Positions 39,169-48,028 of a stretch of 64,000 nucleotides of DNA are shown here, in pieces (positions within the stretch are counted from its first letter, which is position 1; every line of letters starts with the position of its first letter). The position numbers and the translations under genes were made by a program. Source of the DNA: Rhodobacterales bacterium HKCCE3408 (lineage in GTDB: Bacteria > Pseudomonadota > Alphaproteobacteria > Rhodobacterales > Rhodobacteraceae); contig WVSN01000002.1 in assembly GCA_015689705.1 (NCBI GenBank), positions 290,036 through 354,035 on the forward strand, given 5' to 3'. The notes beneath the pieces were generated by a model. It searched no databases and was not told the origin of the DNA. It saw only the letters and a program-made list of their open reading frames with translations.

Positions 39169-39717
39169 TCACGTCATGCTGTGGCGCAGCCGGTCGAGGG
39201 CCAACCTAATCCGGGACTTCACCGTGCCAAGTGGCAGGCCCATCTCCGCTGCGATCTCGTTATGGGTCATGTCGCCGAAATAGGCGCGCTCGATCAGGAT
39301 ACGCTGCTTTTCAGGAAGCTCTCTCAGCGCCTCTGCAAGGCGCTGGCTTTCCTGCTGGAGCGCCACGACCTCGGTCTGGTCGGGTGCGGCTTCGGGACCC
39401 CAGGGCAGGTCTTCGGGTTCGGGGCGGGCGGATTTGCGGATCAGGTCGATCTTGCGGTTCCGGGCAATCGTGAAGATCCAGGTCGCGACGGAGGCGCGGC
39501 CCGGGTCGTACATCTTCGCCTTGCGCCAGAGCGTGGCCATCACGTCCTGCATGCACTCCTCCGCGAGACTCTCGTCCGCCCCGCTCTTCATCAGGAAAGC
39601 CTTCACCCGGGGCGCGAAGTATCGGAACAGCTCGGCAAAGGCCGACCGGTCCCGTGTCTCGGCGATCGCCAAGACCATCGCCACCCAGTGGGCGTCGGAT
39701 TTCTTCTCGTATGTCAC
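39169..39717 (-). CDS. rpoE: RNA polymerase ECF sigma factor, RpoE (ECF11/sigma-E of singlet-oxygen response)
   Basis: 182 residues from a GTG at 39717 with GGGGG four bases upstream. Region 2 is RSAFAELFRYFAPRVKAFLMK to ASVATWIFTIARNRKIDLIRK. Region 4 is LPEKQRILIERAYFGDMTHNEIAAEM to LGTVKSRIRLALDRLRHSM. The partner chrR follows at 6 bp. The order and the matching promoter (39824-39853) mirror R. sphaeroides, where this sigma factor drives its own operon and genes protecting against singlet oxygen. An upstream ATG at 39819 would add 34 residues with no family support. Confidence 0.93.
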   Translation of the reverse strand: MTYEKKSDAHWVAMVLAIAETRDRSAFAELFRYFAPRVKAFLMKSGADESLAEECMQDVMATLWRKAKMYDPGRASVATWIFTIARNRKIDLIRKSARPEPEDLPWGPEAAPDQTEVVALQQESQRLAEALRELPEKQRILIERAYFGDMTHNEIAAEMGLPLGTVKSRIRLALDRLRHSMT

Positions 39718-39823
39718 GCTACCCCCGCGCAATGCAGAACGTGGCGTCGGCCCGGCAGCTCTCGCCATCGGACCGGGACCGCCCCCGGTTTTCTCCGCAT
39801 GCTCATCGGTAACGAACATACGG

Positions 39824-39853
39824 GTCTTACGGCCCCTACCCCAAGCCGGATCA
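39824..39853 (-). promoter_or_regulatory. Sigma-E type promoter of rpoE-chrR
   Basis: On the minus strand TGATCC (39853-39848), an 18-bp spacer and TAAGAC (39829-39824) match the R. sphaeroides sigma-E consensus TGATCC-N18-TAAGA exactly. Transcription would begin near 39817 and leave a leader of about 100 nt before the GTG of rpoE. This implies autoregulation. Confidence 0.85.
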
Positions 39854-39907
39854 AAAAAATTCGTTTGGACCACACAAATGTTTGAGGCAGGAACGGCAGG
39901 TTCAGGT

Positions 39908-39937
39908 TGATCCGGCGCGTCCGCGCACTCGTATACC
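39908..39937 (+). promoter_or_regulatory. Probable sigma-E type promoter of the flavin amine oxidase operon
   Basis: TGATCC (39908-39913), 18 bp, then TATACC (39932-39937). The -35 and spacer match the sigma-E consensus; the -10 matches only in part (TAxxxC). It points at the GTG start at 39963, which has GGGAG 8 bp upstream. The equivalent R. sphaeroides operon belongs to the sigma-E regulon. Confidence 0.65.
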
Positions 39938-39962
39938 TCCCTGACACGACAGGGAGAAACAC

Positions 39963-41267
39963 GTGCCGTTCGAGCAGTCCGCAGCCACCGCCCCGCGCCG
40001 CATCGCCGTGATCGGGGGGGGCATCTCCGGCATGTCCGCCGCCTATCATCTGTCCCACGACCATTCCGTCACCCTGTTCGAGGCCGAGAACCGGCTTGGC
40101 GGGCACGCACGCACCGTCTTCGCCGGAAAGGCCGGGGACCAGTGGGTCGACACGGGCTTCATCGTCTTCAACCGGGTAAATTATCCCGGACTCGTCAAAC
40201 TCTTCGAAGAGCTTTCGGTTCCCGTCGCCGAGTCGGACATGAGCTTCGCCGCCTCGATCGACGGCGGAAAGGTCGAATATGGTCTCCAGGGCCTGCGCTC
40301 GCTCTTCGCGCAGCCGCAGAACGTGATGCGCCCGCAATTCCTGCGGATGCTCCGCGATCTGGCGGTGTTCAATTCCAGCGCCTTCACGCTGGCCAAGGAC
40401 GACGGCATCACGCTCGGCGCGTTTCTCGACAAGCTCGGCATGGGCCGCTGGTTCCGCGACTATTACCTGACGCCGATCTCGGGTGCGATCTGGTCGACCC
40501 CGAAGGAAGAGATCCTCGACTTCCCCGCCCAGGCGCTGGTCCGGTTCTTCCGCAACCATCACCTGATGTCGGTCACCGGGCAGCACCAGTGGTACACCGT
40601 CGACGGCGGCTCGATCCAGTACGTCACCCGCCTGCAGGGGGCCATGGAGGCCCGCGGCGTCGCGCTCCGGACCGGCACGCCGATCCGCGCCGTCCTGCGC
40701 CGCCCGCCCGGCGGCATCAGCGTCATCACCGATCACGGGACCGAGCTGTTCGACGAGATCGTCTTCGCCACCCATTCCGACGACACGCTGCGCCTCCTCG
40801 GCGACGCCACGCGCACCGAACGCGCCGCACTCTCGGCGATCCGCTACCAGCCGAACGAGGCCGTGCTGCATGCCGATCCGCGGGTCATGCCGAAGCGCCG
40901 GATCACCTGGGCCAGCTGGAACTACACCGAGGCGAAGGGCCATGAAGGCGGGCCGGTGTCGCTGTCCTACTGGATGAACCGGCTTCAGCCGATCCCGCAG
41001 GACGACCCGATGTTCGTCACGCTCAATCCGCGTCTGCCCATCGACGACCGGCTGATCTACGATACCACCACGTTCCGTCACCCGGTCTACGATCTCGCCG
41101 CGCTGGCGGCGCAGAAGCGGATCGCCGAGATGAACGGAACGCACCGGACGTGGTTCTGCGGGGCCTGGATGAAGAACGGCTTCCACGAAGACGGCTATTC
41201 CAGCGCGCTCGACGTGGTCGAGGCGATCAGCGCGCGCGACCGGGCGATGGCGGTGGCCGCCGAATGA
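39963..41267 (+). CDS. FAD-dependent amine-oxidase-type oxidoreductase (RSP_1091-like)
   Basis: 434 residues from a GTG. The FAD-binding Rossmann motif IAVIGGGISGMSAAYHLS (about 14-31), the FAD-contacting EAENRLGGHARTV, and WCGAW/FHEDGYSSALDVVEAI near the end define the flavin amine oxidase/desaturase superfamily, the branch seen beside cyclopropane-fatty-acid and DUF1365 genes. In R. sphaeroides the corresponding gene in the sigma-E regulon helps the response to singlet oxygen, apparently through membrane fatty-acid chemistry. Chemistry here is inferred. It is first of four genes with short overlaps. Confidence 0.86.
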   Translation: MPFEQSAATAPRRIAVIGGGISGMSAAYHLSHDHSVTLFEAENRLGGHARTVFAGKAGDQWVDTGFIVFNRVNYPGLVKLFEELSVPVAESDMSFAASIDGGKVEYGLQGLRSLFAQPQNVMRPQFLRMLRDLAVFNSSAFTLAKDDGITLGAFLDKLGMGRWFRDYYLTPISGAIWSTPKEEILDFPAQALVRFFRNHHLMSVTGQHQWYTVDGGSIQYVTRLQGAMEARGVALRTGTPIRAVLRRPPGGISVITDHGTELFDEIVFATHSDDTLRLLGDATRTERAALSAIRYQPNEAVLHADPRVMPKRRITWASWNYTEAKGHEGGPVSLSYWMNRLQPIPQDDPMFVTLNPRLPIDDRLIYDTTTFRHPVYDLAALAAQKRIAEMNGTHRTWFCGAWMKNGFHEDGYSSALDVVEAISARDRAMAVAAE

Positions 41268-42025
41268 CGCGACCCGACCATATCGCGGGCGAGACCTTCC
41301 ATGGCCGCCGCGGACCGGTCGACAACGCCTTCCGCTACCGGGTCGACTACGTCGCGCTCGACCCCGAAGCGCCGGTCACAGGGCCGCGGCTGTTCTCGCG
41401 CAACCGGGCCAACCTGACGTCGATCCACGACATCGACCATGGTGGTGCGCCGGGGCAGGGGCGGGGTGCGCAATGGGTGCGCGAGGTGCTGGCGGCGAAC
41501 GGCCTGTCGGACGCCACATCCGGACGGCTGACGCTCATGGCGCAGCCCCGCGTCCTCGGCCATGTCTTCAACCCGGTCAGCTTCTGGCTCGCCCATGACG
41601 CCGAGGACCGCCTTCGCGTCGTCATCGCCGAGGTGACGAACACCTTCGGCGACCGCCACTCCTACCTCTGCCACCGCGACGATCTCGCCCCGATCGAGTC
41701 GTCGGACGTGATCGAGGCGCGCAAGGTCTTCCATGTCTCGCCGTTCCAGCCGGTCGCCGGCGGCTATCGCTTCCGGTTCGACATCGGGCCGGACCGCGTC
41801 GCCATCCGGATCGAATATACCGAAGGCAATGGCGGCCTGATCGCCACGCTGACCGGCCCGCGCCGGCCGCTGACCGATGCCGCCATCCTCGGCGCCTGCC
41901 TGCGCCGGCCCTTCGGCTCGCGCCGGGTGCTCGGGCTGATCCACTGGCAGGCGCTCAAGCTCTGGTGGAAAGGCGCGCAATACCGTCCGAGGCCGGTGCC
42001 CCCGGCCGAGGAGGTCAGCCGGTGA
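41264..42025 (+). CDS. DUF1365 protein (RSP_1090-like)
   Basis: A 253-residue protein overlapping the oxidoreductase stop by 4 bp. DUF1365 landmarks are GETFHGRRGPVDNAFRYRVDY, LMAQPRVLGHVFNPVSFWLAHD, VIAEVTNTFGDRHSYL, KVFHVSPFQPV and a C-terminal LIHWQALKLWWKG. The family is commonly coupled to flavin amine oxidases and lipid-modifying methyltransferases. Its R. sphaeroides counterpart is needed for full sigma-E activation. The molecular function is not established. Confidence 0.9.
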   Translation: MTRPDHIAGETFHGRRGPVDNAFRYRVDYVALDPEAPVTGPRLFSRNRANLTSIHDIDHGGAPGQGRGAQWVREVLAANGLSDATSGRLTLMAQPRVLGHVFNPVSFWLAHDAEDRLRVVIAEVTNTFGDRHSYLCHRDDLAPIESSDVIEARKVFHVSPFQPVAGGYRFRFDIGPDRVAIRIEYTEGNGGLIATLTGPRRPLTDAAILGACLRRPFGSRRVLGLIHWQALKLWWKGAQYRPRPVPPAEEVSR

Positions 42026-43278
42026 CCGACCGCCCGCCGCGTCTGGCGGGCTTCGCGGCGTTCGCCGCCGTCCTCGCCGGGGCGGGCCTGCCGATCTACA
42101 TCCACGCGCCGGCCTACTACGCCGAAAGCTTCGGGATCGGACTGGGCGTCCTCGGCTCGGTCCTCTTCGCGCTCCGGCTGATCGACGTGGTGCAGGACCC
42201 GGCGCTCGGCTGGCTCGCCGCGAAGCTGCCGCGCGGCCCGGCGGCGGCGGGCGGAATGGCGCTTCTGGGGCTCGCCATGCTCGGGCTCTACGCCGTGCCG
42301 CCACCGATCCCGCCGGTCCTGTGGTTCGCGCTGACCCTCGTCGTCCTGTTCTCCGCCTATTCGTTCCTCACGATCGTCTTCTACGCCCAGGGCGTGACGA
42401 CGGCCGGACGGATGGGCGAGGGCGGGCATGTCCGCCTCGCCGCCTGGCGTGAAACCGGCACGCTGCTCGGCGTCTCCGCCGCCGCCGTCGCCCCGAACCT
42501 GCCGGCCGGCCCGGCGCCCTTCGCGATCGGCTTCGCTGCCATGGCGATCCTCGCCTGGGCGCTGATGCGCGGCGACTGGCGCGGCAACCGCGACGCCGAC
42601 GGCACGGACATGTCGCCGCTTTCGGGCGGCTTCCGCGCCGTCCTGCGCGACCCGCCCGCCCGGCGGCTCCTGCTCATCGCGCTCGCCAATGCCGCGCCCG
42701 TCGCGGTCTCCTCCACGCTGTTCCTCTTCTATGTCGAGGCCGTGCTGGAAGCGCCCGCCGCCATCGGCCCGCTCTTCCTCCTGTTCTTCCTCTCCGCCGC
42801 CGGGGCCGCGCCGCTCTGGGCCCGCCTCGCCCGGCGGATCGGCGAACGCGCCGCTCTCAGCATTGCCATGGTCGCCGCGATGGCCGCCTTCTCGACGGTG
42901 CTCGTCCTCGGCCCCGGCGACGTCGTGCCCTTCGGTCTGATCTGCATCGCCTCGGGCGCCACGCTCGGCGCGGACCTCACGCTCCTGCCCGCACTCTTCG
43001 CCCGGCGGATGGAGAAGGTCGCACCGGAGGCGTCGGGCGGCTTCGCGCTCTGGTCCTTCATGCAGAAGCTCACGCTCGCCATCGCCGCCATCGCGGTTCT
43101 GCCGGCGCTCGACCGGGCGGGCTTCGTCGCCGGTGGCGACAACCCCGACAGCGCCCTACGTCTTCTCACGCTGCTCTATGGCGGGCTGCCGGTCGTGCTG
43201 AAGATCGCCGCGCTGGCGCTCCTCCGGACGGTGCCGGGCGGGACGCAGGCGTGGAAAGACCGCACCGAATCCCCCTAA
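42022..43278 (+). CDS. MFS transporter, GPH/sugar-cation symporter-like
   Basis: 418 residues from a GTG overlapping the DUF1365 stop (GTGA). About twelve hydrophobic helices are visible, with the MFS-like DVVQDPALGWLAAKLPRG loop after helix 2 and LARRIGERAALSIAM after helix 8. This resembles the MelB/GPH branch (MFS_2). In the R. sphaeroides locus a transporter occupies the same place. A lipid or lipid-precursor substrate is possible given the neighbours, but nothing in the sequence proves it. Confidence 0.86.
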   Translation: MTDRPPRLAGFAAFAAVLAGAGLPIYIHAPAYYAESFGIGLGVLGSVLFALRLIDVVQDPALGWLAAKLPRGPAAAGGMALLGLAMLGLYAVPPPIPPVLWFALTLVVLFSAYSFLTIVFYAQGVTTAGRMGEGGHVRLAAWRETGTLLGVSAAAVAPNLPAGPAPFAIGFAAMAILAWALMRGDWRGNRDADGTDMSPLSGGFRAVLRDPPARRLLLIALANAAPVAVSSTLFLFYVEAVLEAPAAIGPLFLLFFLSAAGAAPLWARLARRIGERAALSIAMVAAMAAFSTVLVLGPGDVVPFGLICIASGATLGADLTLLPALFARRMEKVAPEASGGFALWSFMQKLTLAIAAIAVLPALDRAGFVAGGDNPDSALRLLTLLYGGLPVVLKIAALALLRTVPGGTQAWKDRTESP

Positions 43279-43308
43279 CCTCCGGCAGCGGAACGGAAAG
43301 GACGACAG

Positions 43309-44040
43309 ATGCGCGACTGGGACGGCAAACGCTACTGGCTCGTCGGGGCCTCCGAAGGTCTCGGGCGCGAGGTCGCGCTCAAGCTCAGCCGGATGGGGGT
43401 CGAGGTGATCGTCTCGGCCCGGTCCGAGGAGCGGCTGCAGGATCTCGTCGCCGAACTGCCGGGCCGCGCCTCCTACGTGCCGGTCGACGTCTCCGACCCC
43501 GCCTCGGTCGCGACCGCCTTCGCCGAGGTCGGCGAGATCGACGGGTTCCTCTACCTCGCCGGAGCCTACTGGCCGATGAAGACGACCGAGTGGGACGGCG
43601 AGAAGGCCGAGGCGATGGTCCAGGTCAATCTCCTCGGCGCGATGCGCTGCCTCGCCCACGTCGTGCCCGCCTTCGTCGAGCGCGACCGCGGGCACATCGT
43701 CCTGACCGGTTCGCTCTCAGCCTTCCGCGGTCTGCCCGGCGCCATCGGCTACGGCGCGTCCAAGGCCGGGATCGCGTCGCTGGCCGAGACCATGCAGGGC
43801 GACCTGCGCGGCACCGGCGTCGAGGTGCAGGTCGTCCATCCCGGTTTCATCAAGACCCGGCTGACCGAGAAGAACGATTTCACCATGCCGATGATCATGG
43901 AGCCCGACGCCGCGGCGGCCGAGTTCGTCGATCACATGGCCACCGACCACTTCCAGAAATCCTACCCGGTTCCGTTCTCGTGGCTTTTCCGGCTGACCAA
44001 CCTCATGCCCCTCTGGCTCTTCAACCGAATCTTCAGCTAG
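43309..44040 (+). CDS. Short-chain dehydrogenase/reductase (RSP_1087-like)
   Basis: A 243-residue classical SDR. The cofactor loop is LVGASEGLGREVALKL (about 11-26), followed by VDVSDPASV, LAGAYWPM, VLTGSLSAF and YGASKAG with Tyr148 and Lys152. The C-terminus (FSWLFRLTNLMPLWLFNRIFS) is hydrophobic and may touch the membrane. It is fourth in the sigma-E-linked operon, 30 bp after the transporter gene. The substrate is unknown. Confidence 0.9.
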   Translation: MRDWDGKRYWLVGASEGLGREVALKLSRMGVEVIVSARSEERLQDLVAELPGRASYVPVDVSDPASVATAFAEVGEIDGFLYLAGAYWPMKTTEWDGEKAEAMVQVNLLGAMRCLAHVVPAFVERDRGHIVLTGSLSAFRGLPGAIGYGASKAGIASLAETMQGDLRGTGVEVQVVHPGFIKTRLTEKNDFTMPMIMEPDAAAAEFVDHMATDHFQKSYPVPFSWLFRLTNLMPLWLFNRIFS

Positions 44041-44068
44041 GCTGATCCGGAACGGTGGAGGGCAGGGC

Positions 44069-44377
44069 ATGATTTCGACCGAGACGCTGGCGCAGATCAT
44101 CCGGATGCGGCACGACCAGAAGCGCGAGGATCATCACCTTCGCACCGTCATCGAGGACCTGAACGAGGACGAACAGGCCGAGCTGGTGGCTATCATGTGG
44201 ATCGGCCGCGGGTCGTTCGAAGCCGACGATTTCGACGAGGCGATCCGCACCGCGAAGTCCGAAGCGACGATCCCGACCGCCGACTACCTCCTAGGCACGC
44301 CCCATCTCGCGGACCATCTCGAGGCCGGGATCGAGGCGCTCGGCATCGATCTCGACGAGGACGGAACAGACGTCTGA
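44069..44377 (+). CDS. DUF3775 protein
   Basis: A 102-residue acidic protein with no signal peptide or membrane segment. IIRMRHDQKREDHHLRTVIEDLNEDEQAELVAIMWIGRG and TADYLLGTPHLADHLEAGIEALG are the DUF3775 pattern. It starts 28 bp after the SDR gene with GGAGGGCAGGGC before the ATG, so it may be the last gene of the sigma-E-linked operon. The function is unknown. Confidence 0.82.
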   Translation: MISTETLAQIIRMRHDQKREDHHLRTVIEDLNEDEQAELVAIMWIGRGSFEADDFDEAIRTAKSEATIPTADYLLGTPHLADHLEAGIEALGIDLDEDGTDV

Positions 44378-44402
44378 GGCGCGGAAATCTGCCCTCAAGA
44401 AA

Positions 44403-44442
44403 ATGAATGGCTGAAGCGTCGTTCGGGCGGTCAGCCATTCAT
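44403..44442. terminator. Hairpin between convergent DUF3775 and histidine phosphatase genes
   Basis: ATGAATGGCTGA (44403-44414) and TCAGCCATTCAT (44431-44442) form a perfect 12-bp stem with a 16-nt loop. A second pair, TAACGGA (44455-44461) and TCCGTTA (44480-44486), overlaps the stop of the leftward gene. The two stems fill the convergent gap and probably serve one transcript each. U-runs are absent. Confidence 0.6.
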
Positions 44443-44483
44443 ATCTGAATAGCTTAACGGAAGATGACCGGCCGCCGGGTCCG

Positions 44484-45128
44484 TTAGTAGAACGTTCGCG
44501 CTCCGGCGCGGTCGGGCGGATCGAGGTGCGGCGTGGCGTTGAATCCCGAGAGGAACACCCGCCCGCCGCGCACCCGGATGCGGTGAATCGAGGTGTTCTG
44601 GATCGGCAGCATCACCACCGCGAGCCGCATCAGATCGAGATCCAGCAGGTGCCGCAGGACCATCCCGATCACCCCGCCCGAGGTCACGCAGAGCAGCCGC
44701 CGCCCGGGCACCGCGGCCTCCTCCAGCATCTCGGCCACGCGCGATTCGAACCGCTCGTAGGGCTCCGCGCCCTCGATCTCGGCGGCATGCCAGGCGGCGA
44801 AGATGCGCGGCATGTGATCGGCGAAATCGTCGGGTCCGCCGGGCAGCGGAACGCCGTGGCGCTCCAGCAATTGCTGGCTCAGCGTGTAGTAGTCGATCTC
44901 GTTCAGCCGCGCGTCCTCGTCCGCCTCGAAGCCCATGGCCTGCACGGTCTCGCGGTGGCGGCGCAGGGTGCCGGACAGGACGTGGTCGAACGGCGCCTCG
45001 TGGTCCCGCATCCACGCGCCGAGCCATTCGGCCTGCCGGAATCCGAGTTCCGACAGGCGGTCGTAACTTGCCTCGTCGGTGGCCGCTGAATTGGCCTGCC
45101 CGTGGCGAACCAGAACGATCTCTCCCAT
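44484..45128 (-). CDS. Histidine phosphatase family protein
   Basis: A 214-residue phosphoglycerate-mutase-like enzyme. The RHG motif is at residues 8-10 (IVLVRHGQAN), with LSGTLRRHRETVQAM supplying the second Arg. CVTSGGVIGMVLRHLL matches the family's second-histidine region, but the usual T-H-G reads T-S-G here. The phosphatase substrate cannot be told. It diverges from the formate dehydrogenase gene across 121 bp. Confidence 0.85.
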   Translation of the reverse strand: MGEIVLVRHGQANSAATDEASYDRLSELGFRQAEWLGAWMRDHEAPFDHVLSGTLRRHRETVQAMGFEADEDARLNEIDYYTLSQQLLERHGVPLPGGPDDFADHMPRIFAAWHAAEIEGAEPYERFESRVAEMLEEAAVPGRRLLCVTSGGVIGMVLRHLLDLDLMRLAVVMLPIQNTSIHRIRVRGGRVFLSGFNATPHLDPPDRAGARTFY

Positions 45129-45249
45129 GCCGCCTGCCTAAGCCGCCCGGCGGGTGGCCGCAATGACGGAAAACCCCTCCGGTGCGTCGCCCGCGACCCT
45201 CGCATCCCGCCCGCATTTCGCGCTACGGTCCCCCCGACAGGAGGCCGCC

Positions 45250-48024
45250 ATGTCCGATACCATCCGCTTCACGCTCGACGGCAAAGAGGTCGAGGCCGAG
45301 AAGGGCCAGACCATCTGGGAGGTCGCGAACGGCCGCGGCCTCGTCATCCCGCATCTCTGCCACAAGCCCGCGCCCGGCTACCGCCCCGACGGCAACTGCC
45401 GCGCCTGCATGGTCGAGATCGAGGGCGAGCGCGTTCTGGCCGCGTCCTGCATCCGCGAGCCGTCCGAGGGCATGGTCGTCACCACCGCCTCCGAACGCGC
45501 GACGAAGGCGCGGGCGATGGTCATGGAAATGCTCGTCGCCGACCAGCCGGCGCGGGATGCCGCACACGACAAGTCGGCCCATTTCTGGGACATGGCCGAG
45601 GCCAACGGCATCACAGAAAGCCGTTTCCCGAAGCTCGAAGAGGCGCGGATCCCGCTGCTCGACGACAGCCATGTCGCGATGCGGGTCAATCTCGATGCCT
45701 GCATCCAGTGCGGGCTGTGTGTCCGCGCCTGCCGCGAAGTGCAGGTCAACGACGTGATCGGCATGGCCGGCCGGGGTCACGATGCCTACCCAGTCTTCGA
45801 TTTCGACGACCCGATGGGCCAGTCGACCTGCGTGGCCTGCGGCGAATGCGTGCAGGCCTGCCCGACCGGGGCGCTCATGCCGGCCTCGGTCGTCGACGAG
45901 AACCAGGTCGGCGACCGCGCCGACTATGACAGCGAGGTCGCCAGCGTCTGCCCCTTCTGCGGCGTCGGCTGCCAGGTCTCGCTCAAGGTCAAGGACGGGA
46001 AGATCAAGTACGTCCAGGGCATCGACGGCCCGGCGAACGAGAACCGGCTGTGCGTGAAGGGCCGCTTCGGTTTCGACTACATCCACCACCCGCACCGGCT
46101 GACGAAACCGCTCATCCGGCGCGAGGATGCGCCCGAAAAGGGCCTGAACGTCGATCCCGCGAACTGGCAGACCCATTTCCGCGAGGCGACATGGGACGAA
46201 GCGCTCGACGCCGCGGCGGGCGGGCTGGCGAAGCTGAAGCAGGGCCATGGCGGGCAGAGCGTGTCGGGCTTCGGCTCTGCCAAGTGCTCGAACGAAGAGG
46301 CGTATCTGTTCCAGCGCCTGATCCGCGAAGGCTTCGGCCACAACAACGTCGACCACTGCACCCGGCTCTGCCACGCCTCCTCGGTCGCCGCGCTGATGGA
46401 GAACGTGGGCTCGGGTGCCGTGACCGCGACCTTCAACCAGATCGAGAACGCCGACTGCGCCATCGTCATCGGCTGCAACCCGACCGCCAACCACCCGGTC
46501 GCCGCGACCTATTTCAAGCAGTTCGCCAAGCGCGGCGGCAAGCTGATCGTCATCGACCCGCGCGGGCAGGCGCTGAAATCCTACGCCAGCCACATGCTTC
46601 AGTTCCGGCCGGGCAGCGACGTGAGCCTGCTGAACGCGATCTGCCATGTCATCGTCGAGGAACGGCTCTACGACCAGCAATACATCGACGCCTTCACCGA
46701 GAACTGGGAGGCCGAGAAGGATCACCTGAAGGATTACAGCCCCGAGAAGATGGCGCCGATCTGCGGCATCGAACCCGAGGTCATCCGCGACGTCGCCCGC
46801 ACCTTCGCCCGGTCGCGCGCCGGGATGATCTTCTGGGGCATGGGCATCAGCCAGCACATCCACGGCACCGACAATTCGCGCTGCCTCATCTCGCTCGCGC
46901 TGATGTGCGGCCATGTCGGGCGGCCGGGGACGGGGCTGCACCCTCTGCGCGGCCAGAACAACGTGCAGGGCGCGTCGGATGCCGGCCTGATCCCGATGGT
47001 CCTGCCGGACTACCAGTCCGTCGCGCGCGAGGATATCCGCGAGAAGTTCCGCGACCGCGTCGGGCTCGAGGTCGACCCGACGCCAGGGCTGACCGTGGTG
47101 GAGATCATCAACGCGGCCTATGACGGCAAGATCAAGGGCATGTACATCCTGGGCGAGAACCCGGCGATGTCCGATCCCGATCTCGACCATGCGCGCGCCG
47201 CGCTCGCGAAGCTCGAGCATCTCGTCGTGCAGGACATCTTCCTGACCGAGACCGCGTGCTATGCCGACGTGATCCTGCCCGCCGCTGCCTTCGCCGAAAA
47301 GACCGGGACGGTCACGAACACCAACCGGCAGGTCCAGATGGGCCGGCCGGCCGTGCCGCCGCCGGGCGAGGCGAAGGAAGACTGGTGGATCACGGTCGAG
47401 CTCGCGAAACGGCTCGGCCTGCCCTGGGCCTACGGGCACCCGTCGGACGTCTTCGCCGAGATGAAGACCGTCATGGGCTCGCTCGACAACATCACCTGGG
47501 ACCGGCTCGAGACCGAGGGCGCGGTGACCTATCCCTCGCTCAGCCCGACCGATCCGGGGCAGGCGATCGTCTTCTCCGACGGTTTCCCGCGGGCGCAGGG
47601 CCGGGCGCGGTTCACCCCCGCCGCGATCATCCCGCCAGACGAGACGCCGGATGACGATTACCCGATGATCCTGACGACGGGCCGGCAGCTCGAACACTGG
47701 CACACCGGGTCGATGACGCGGCGCTCAGGCGTGCTCGACGCGCTGGAGCCGGAGGCCAACTGCTCGCTCCATCCCTCGACGCTGCGGCGCCTCGGGGTCG
47801 AGCCGGGCGGCATGGTGCGGCTGACGACGCGGCGGGGTTCGATCGACCTGATGGCGCGGTCGGACCGGGCGGTGGCGCCGGACATGGTCTTCGTGCCCTT
47901 CGCCTTCGTCGAGGCGGCGGCAAATATCCTGACCAACCCGGTGCTCGACCCGTTCGGCAAGATCCCGGAATTCAAGTTCTGCGCGGTGCGGGCCGAAGCG
48001 CTCGACAGCGTGGCGGCGGAATAG
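45250..48024 (+). CDS. Formate dehydrogenase alpha subunit, molybdopterin and Fe-S containing
   Basis: 924 residues. An N-terminal 2Fe-2S ferredoxin domain has Cys37, Cys50, Cys53 and Cys67. Two 4Fe-4S motifs follow (CIQCGLCVRAC and CVACGECVQACPTG), then the catalytic domain with its own 4Fe-4S (CPFCGVGC) and active-site cysteine Cys370 in NVDHCTRLCHASS, encoded by TGC rather than a selenocysteine codon. The C-terminal domain binds the second pterin (TTGRQLEHWHTGSMTRRS). This is the NAD-linked soluble FDH alpha design, oxidising formate to CO2. No beta, gamma, delta or FdhD gene is present nearby. Confidence 0.92.
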   Translation: MSDTIRFTLDGKEVEAEKGQTIWEVANGRGLVIPHLCHKPAPGYRPDGNCRACMVEIEGERVLAASCIREPSEGMVVTTASERATKARAMVMEMLVADQPARDAAHDKSAHFWDMAEANGITESRFPKLEEARIPLLDDSHVAMRVNLDACIQCGLCVRACREVQVNDVIGMAGRGHDAYPVFDFDDPMGQSTCVACGECVQACPTGALMPASVVDENQVGDRADYDSEVASVCPFCGVGCQVSLKVKDGKIKYVQGIDGPANENRLCVKGRFGFDYIHHPHRLTKPLIRREDAPEKGLNVDPANWQTHFREATWDEALDAAAGGLAKLKQGHGGQSVSGFGSAKCSNEEAYLFQRLIREGFGHNNVDHCTRLCHASSVAALMENVGSGAVTATFNQIENADCAIVIGCNPTANHPVAATYFKQFAKRGGKLIVIDPRGQALKSYASHMLQFRPGSDVSLLNAICHVIVEERLYDQQYIDAFTENWEAEKDHLKDYSPEKMAPICGIEPEVIRDVARTFARSRAGMIFWGMGISQHIHGTDNSRCLISLALMCGHVGRPGTGLHPLRGQNNVQGASDAGLIPMVLPDYQSVAREDIREKFRDRVGLEVDPTPGLTVVEIINAAYDGKIKGMYILGENPAMSDPDLDHARAALAKLEHLVVQDIFLTETACYADVILPAAAFAEKTGTVTNTNRQVQMGRPAVPPPGEAKEDWWITVELAKRLGLPWAYGHPSDVFAEMKTVMGSLDNITWDRLETEGAVTYPSLSPTDPGQAIVFSDGFPRAQGRARFTPAAIIPPDETPDDDYPMILTTGRQLEHWHTGSMTRRSGVLDALEPEANCSLHPSTLRRLGVEPGGMVRLTTRRGSIDLMARSDRAVAPDMVFVPFAFVEAAANILTNPVLDPFGKIPEFKFCAVRAEALDSVAAE

Positions 48025-48028
48025 GGTC

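Noticed and set aside
44043..44048. A further TGATCC just after the SDR stop
   Set aside because: At an 18-bp spacing it meets GCATGA at the next gene's start codon, so it cannot act as a sigma-E promoter for that gene.
45223..47703. 826-codon open frame antisense to the formate dehydrogenase gene
   Set aside because: Composition and lack of motifs mark it as a GC shadow; the sense frame has every Fe-S and pterin motif.
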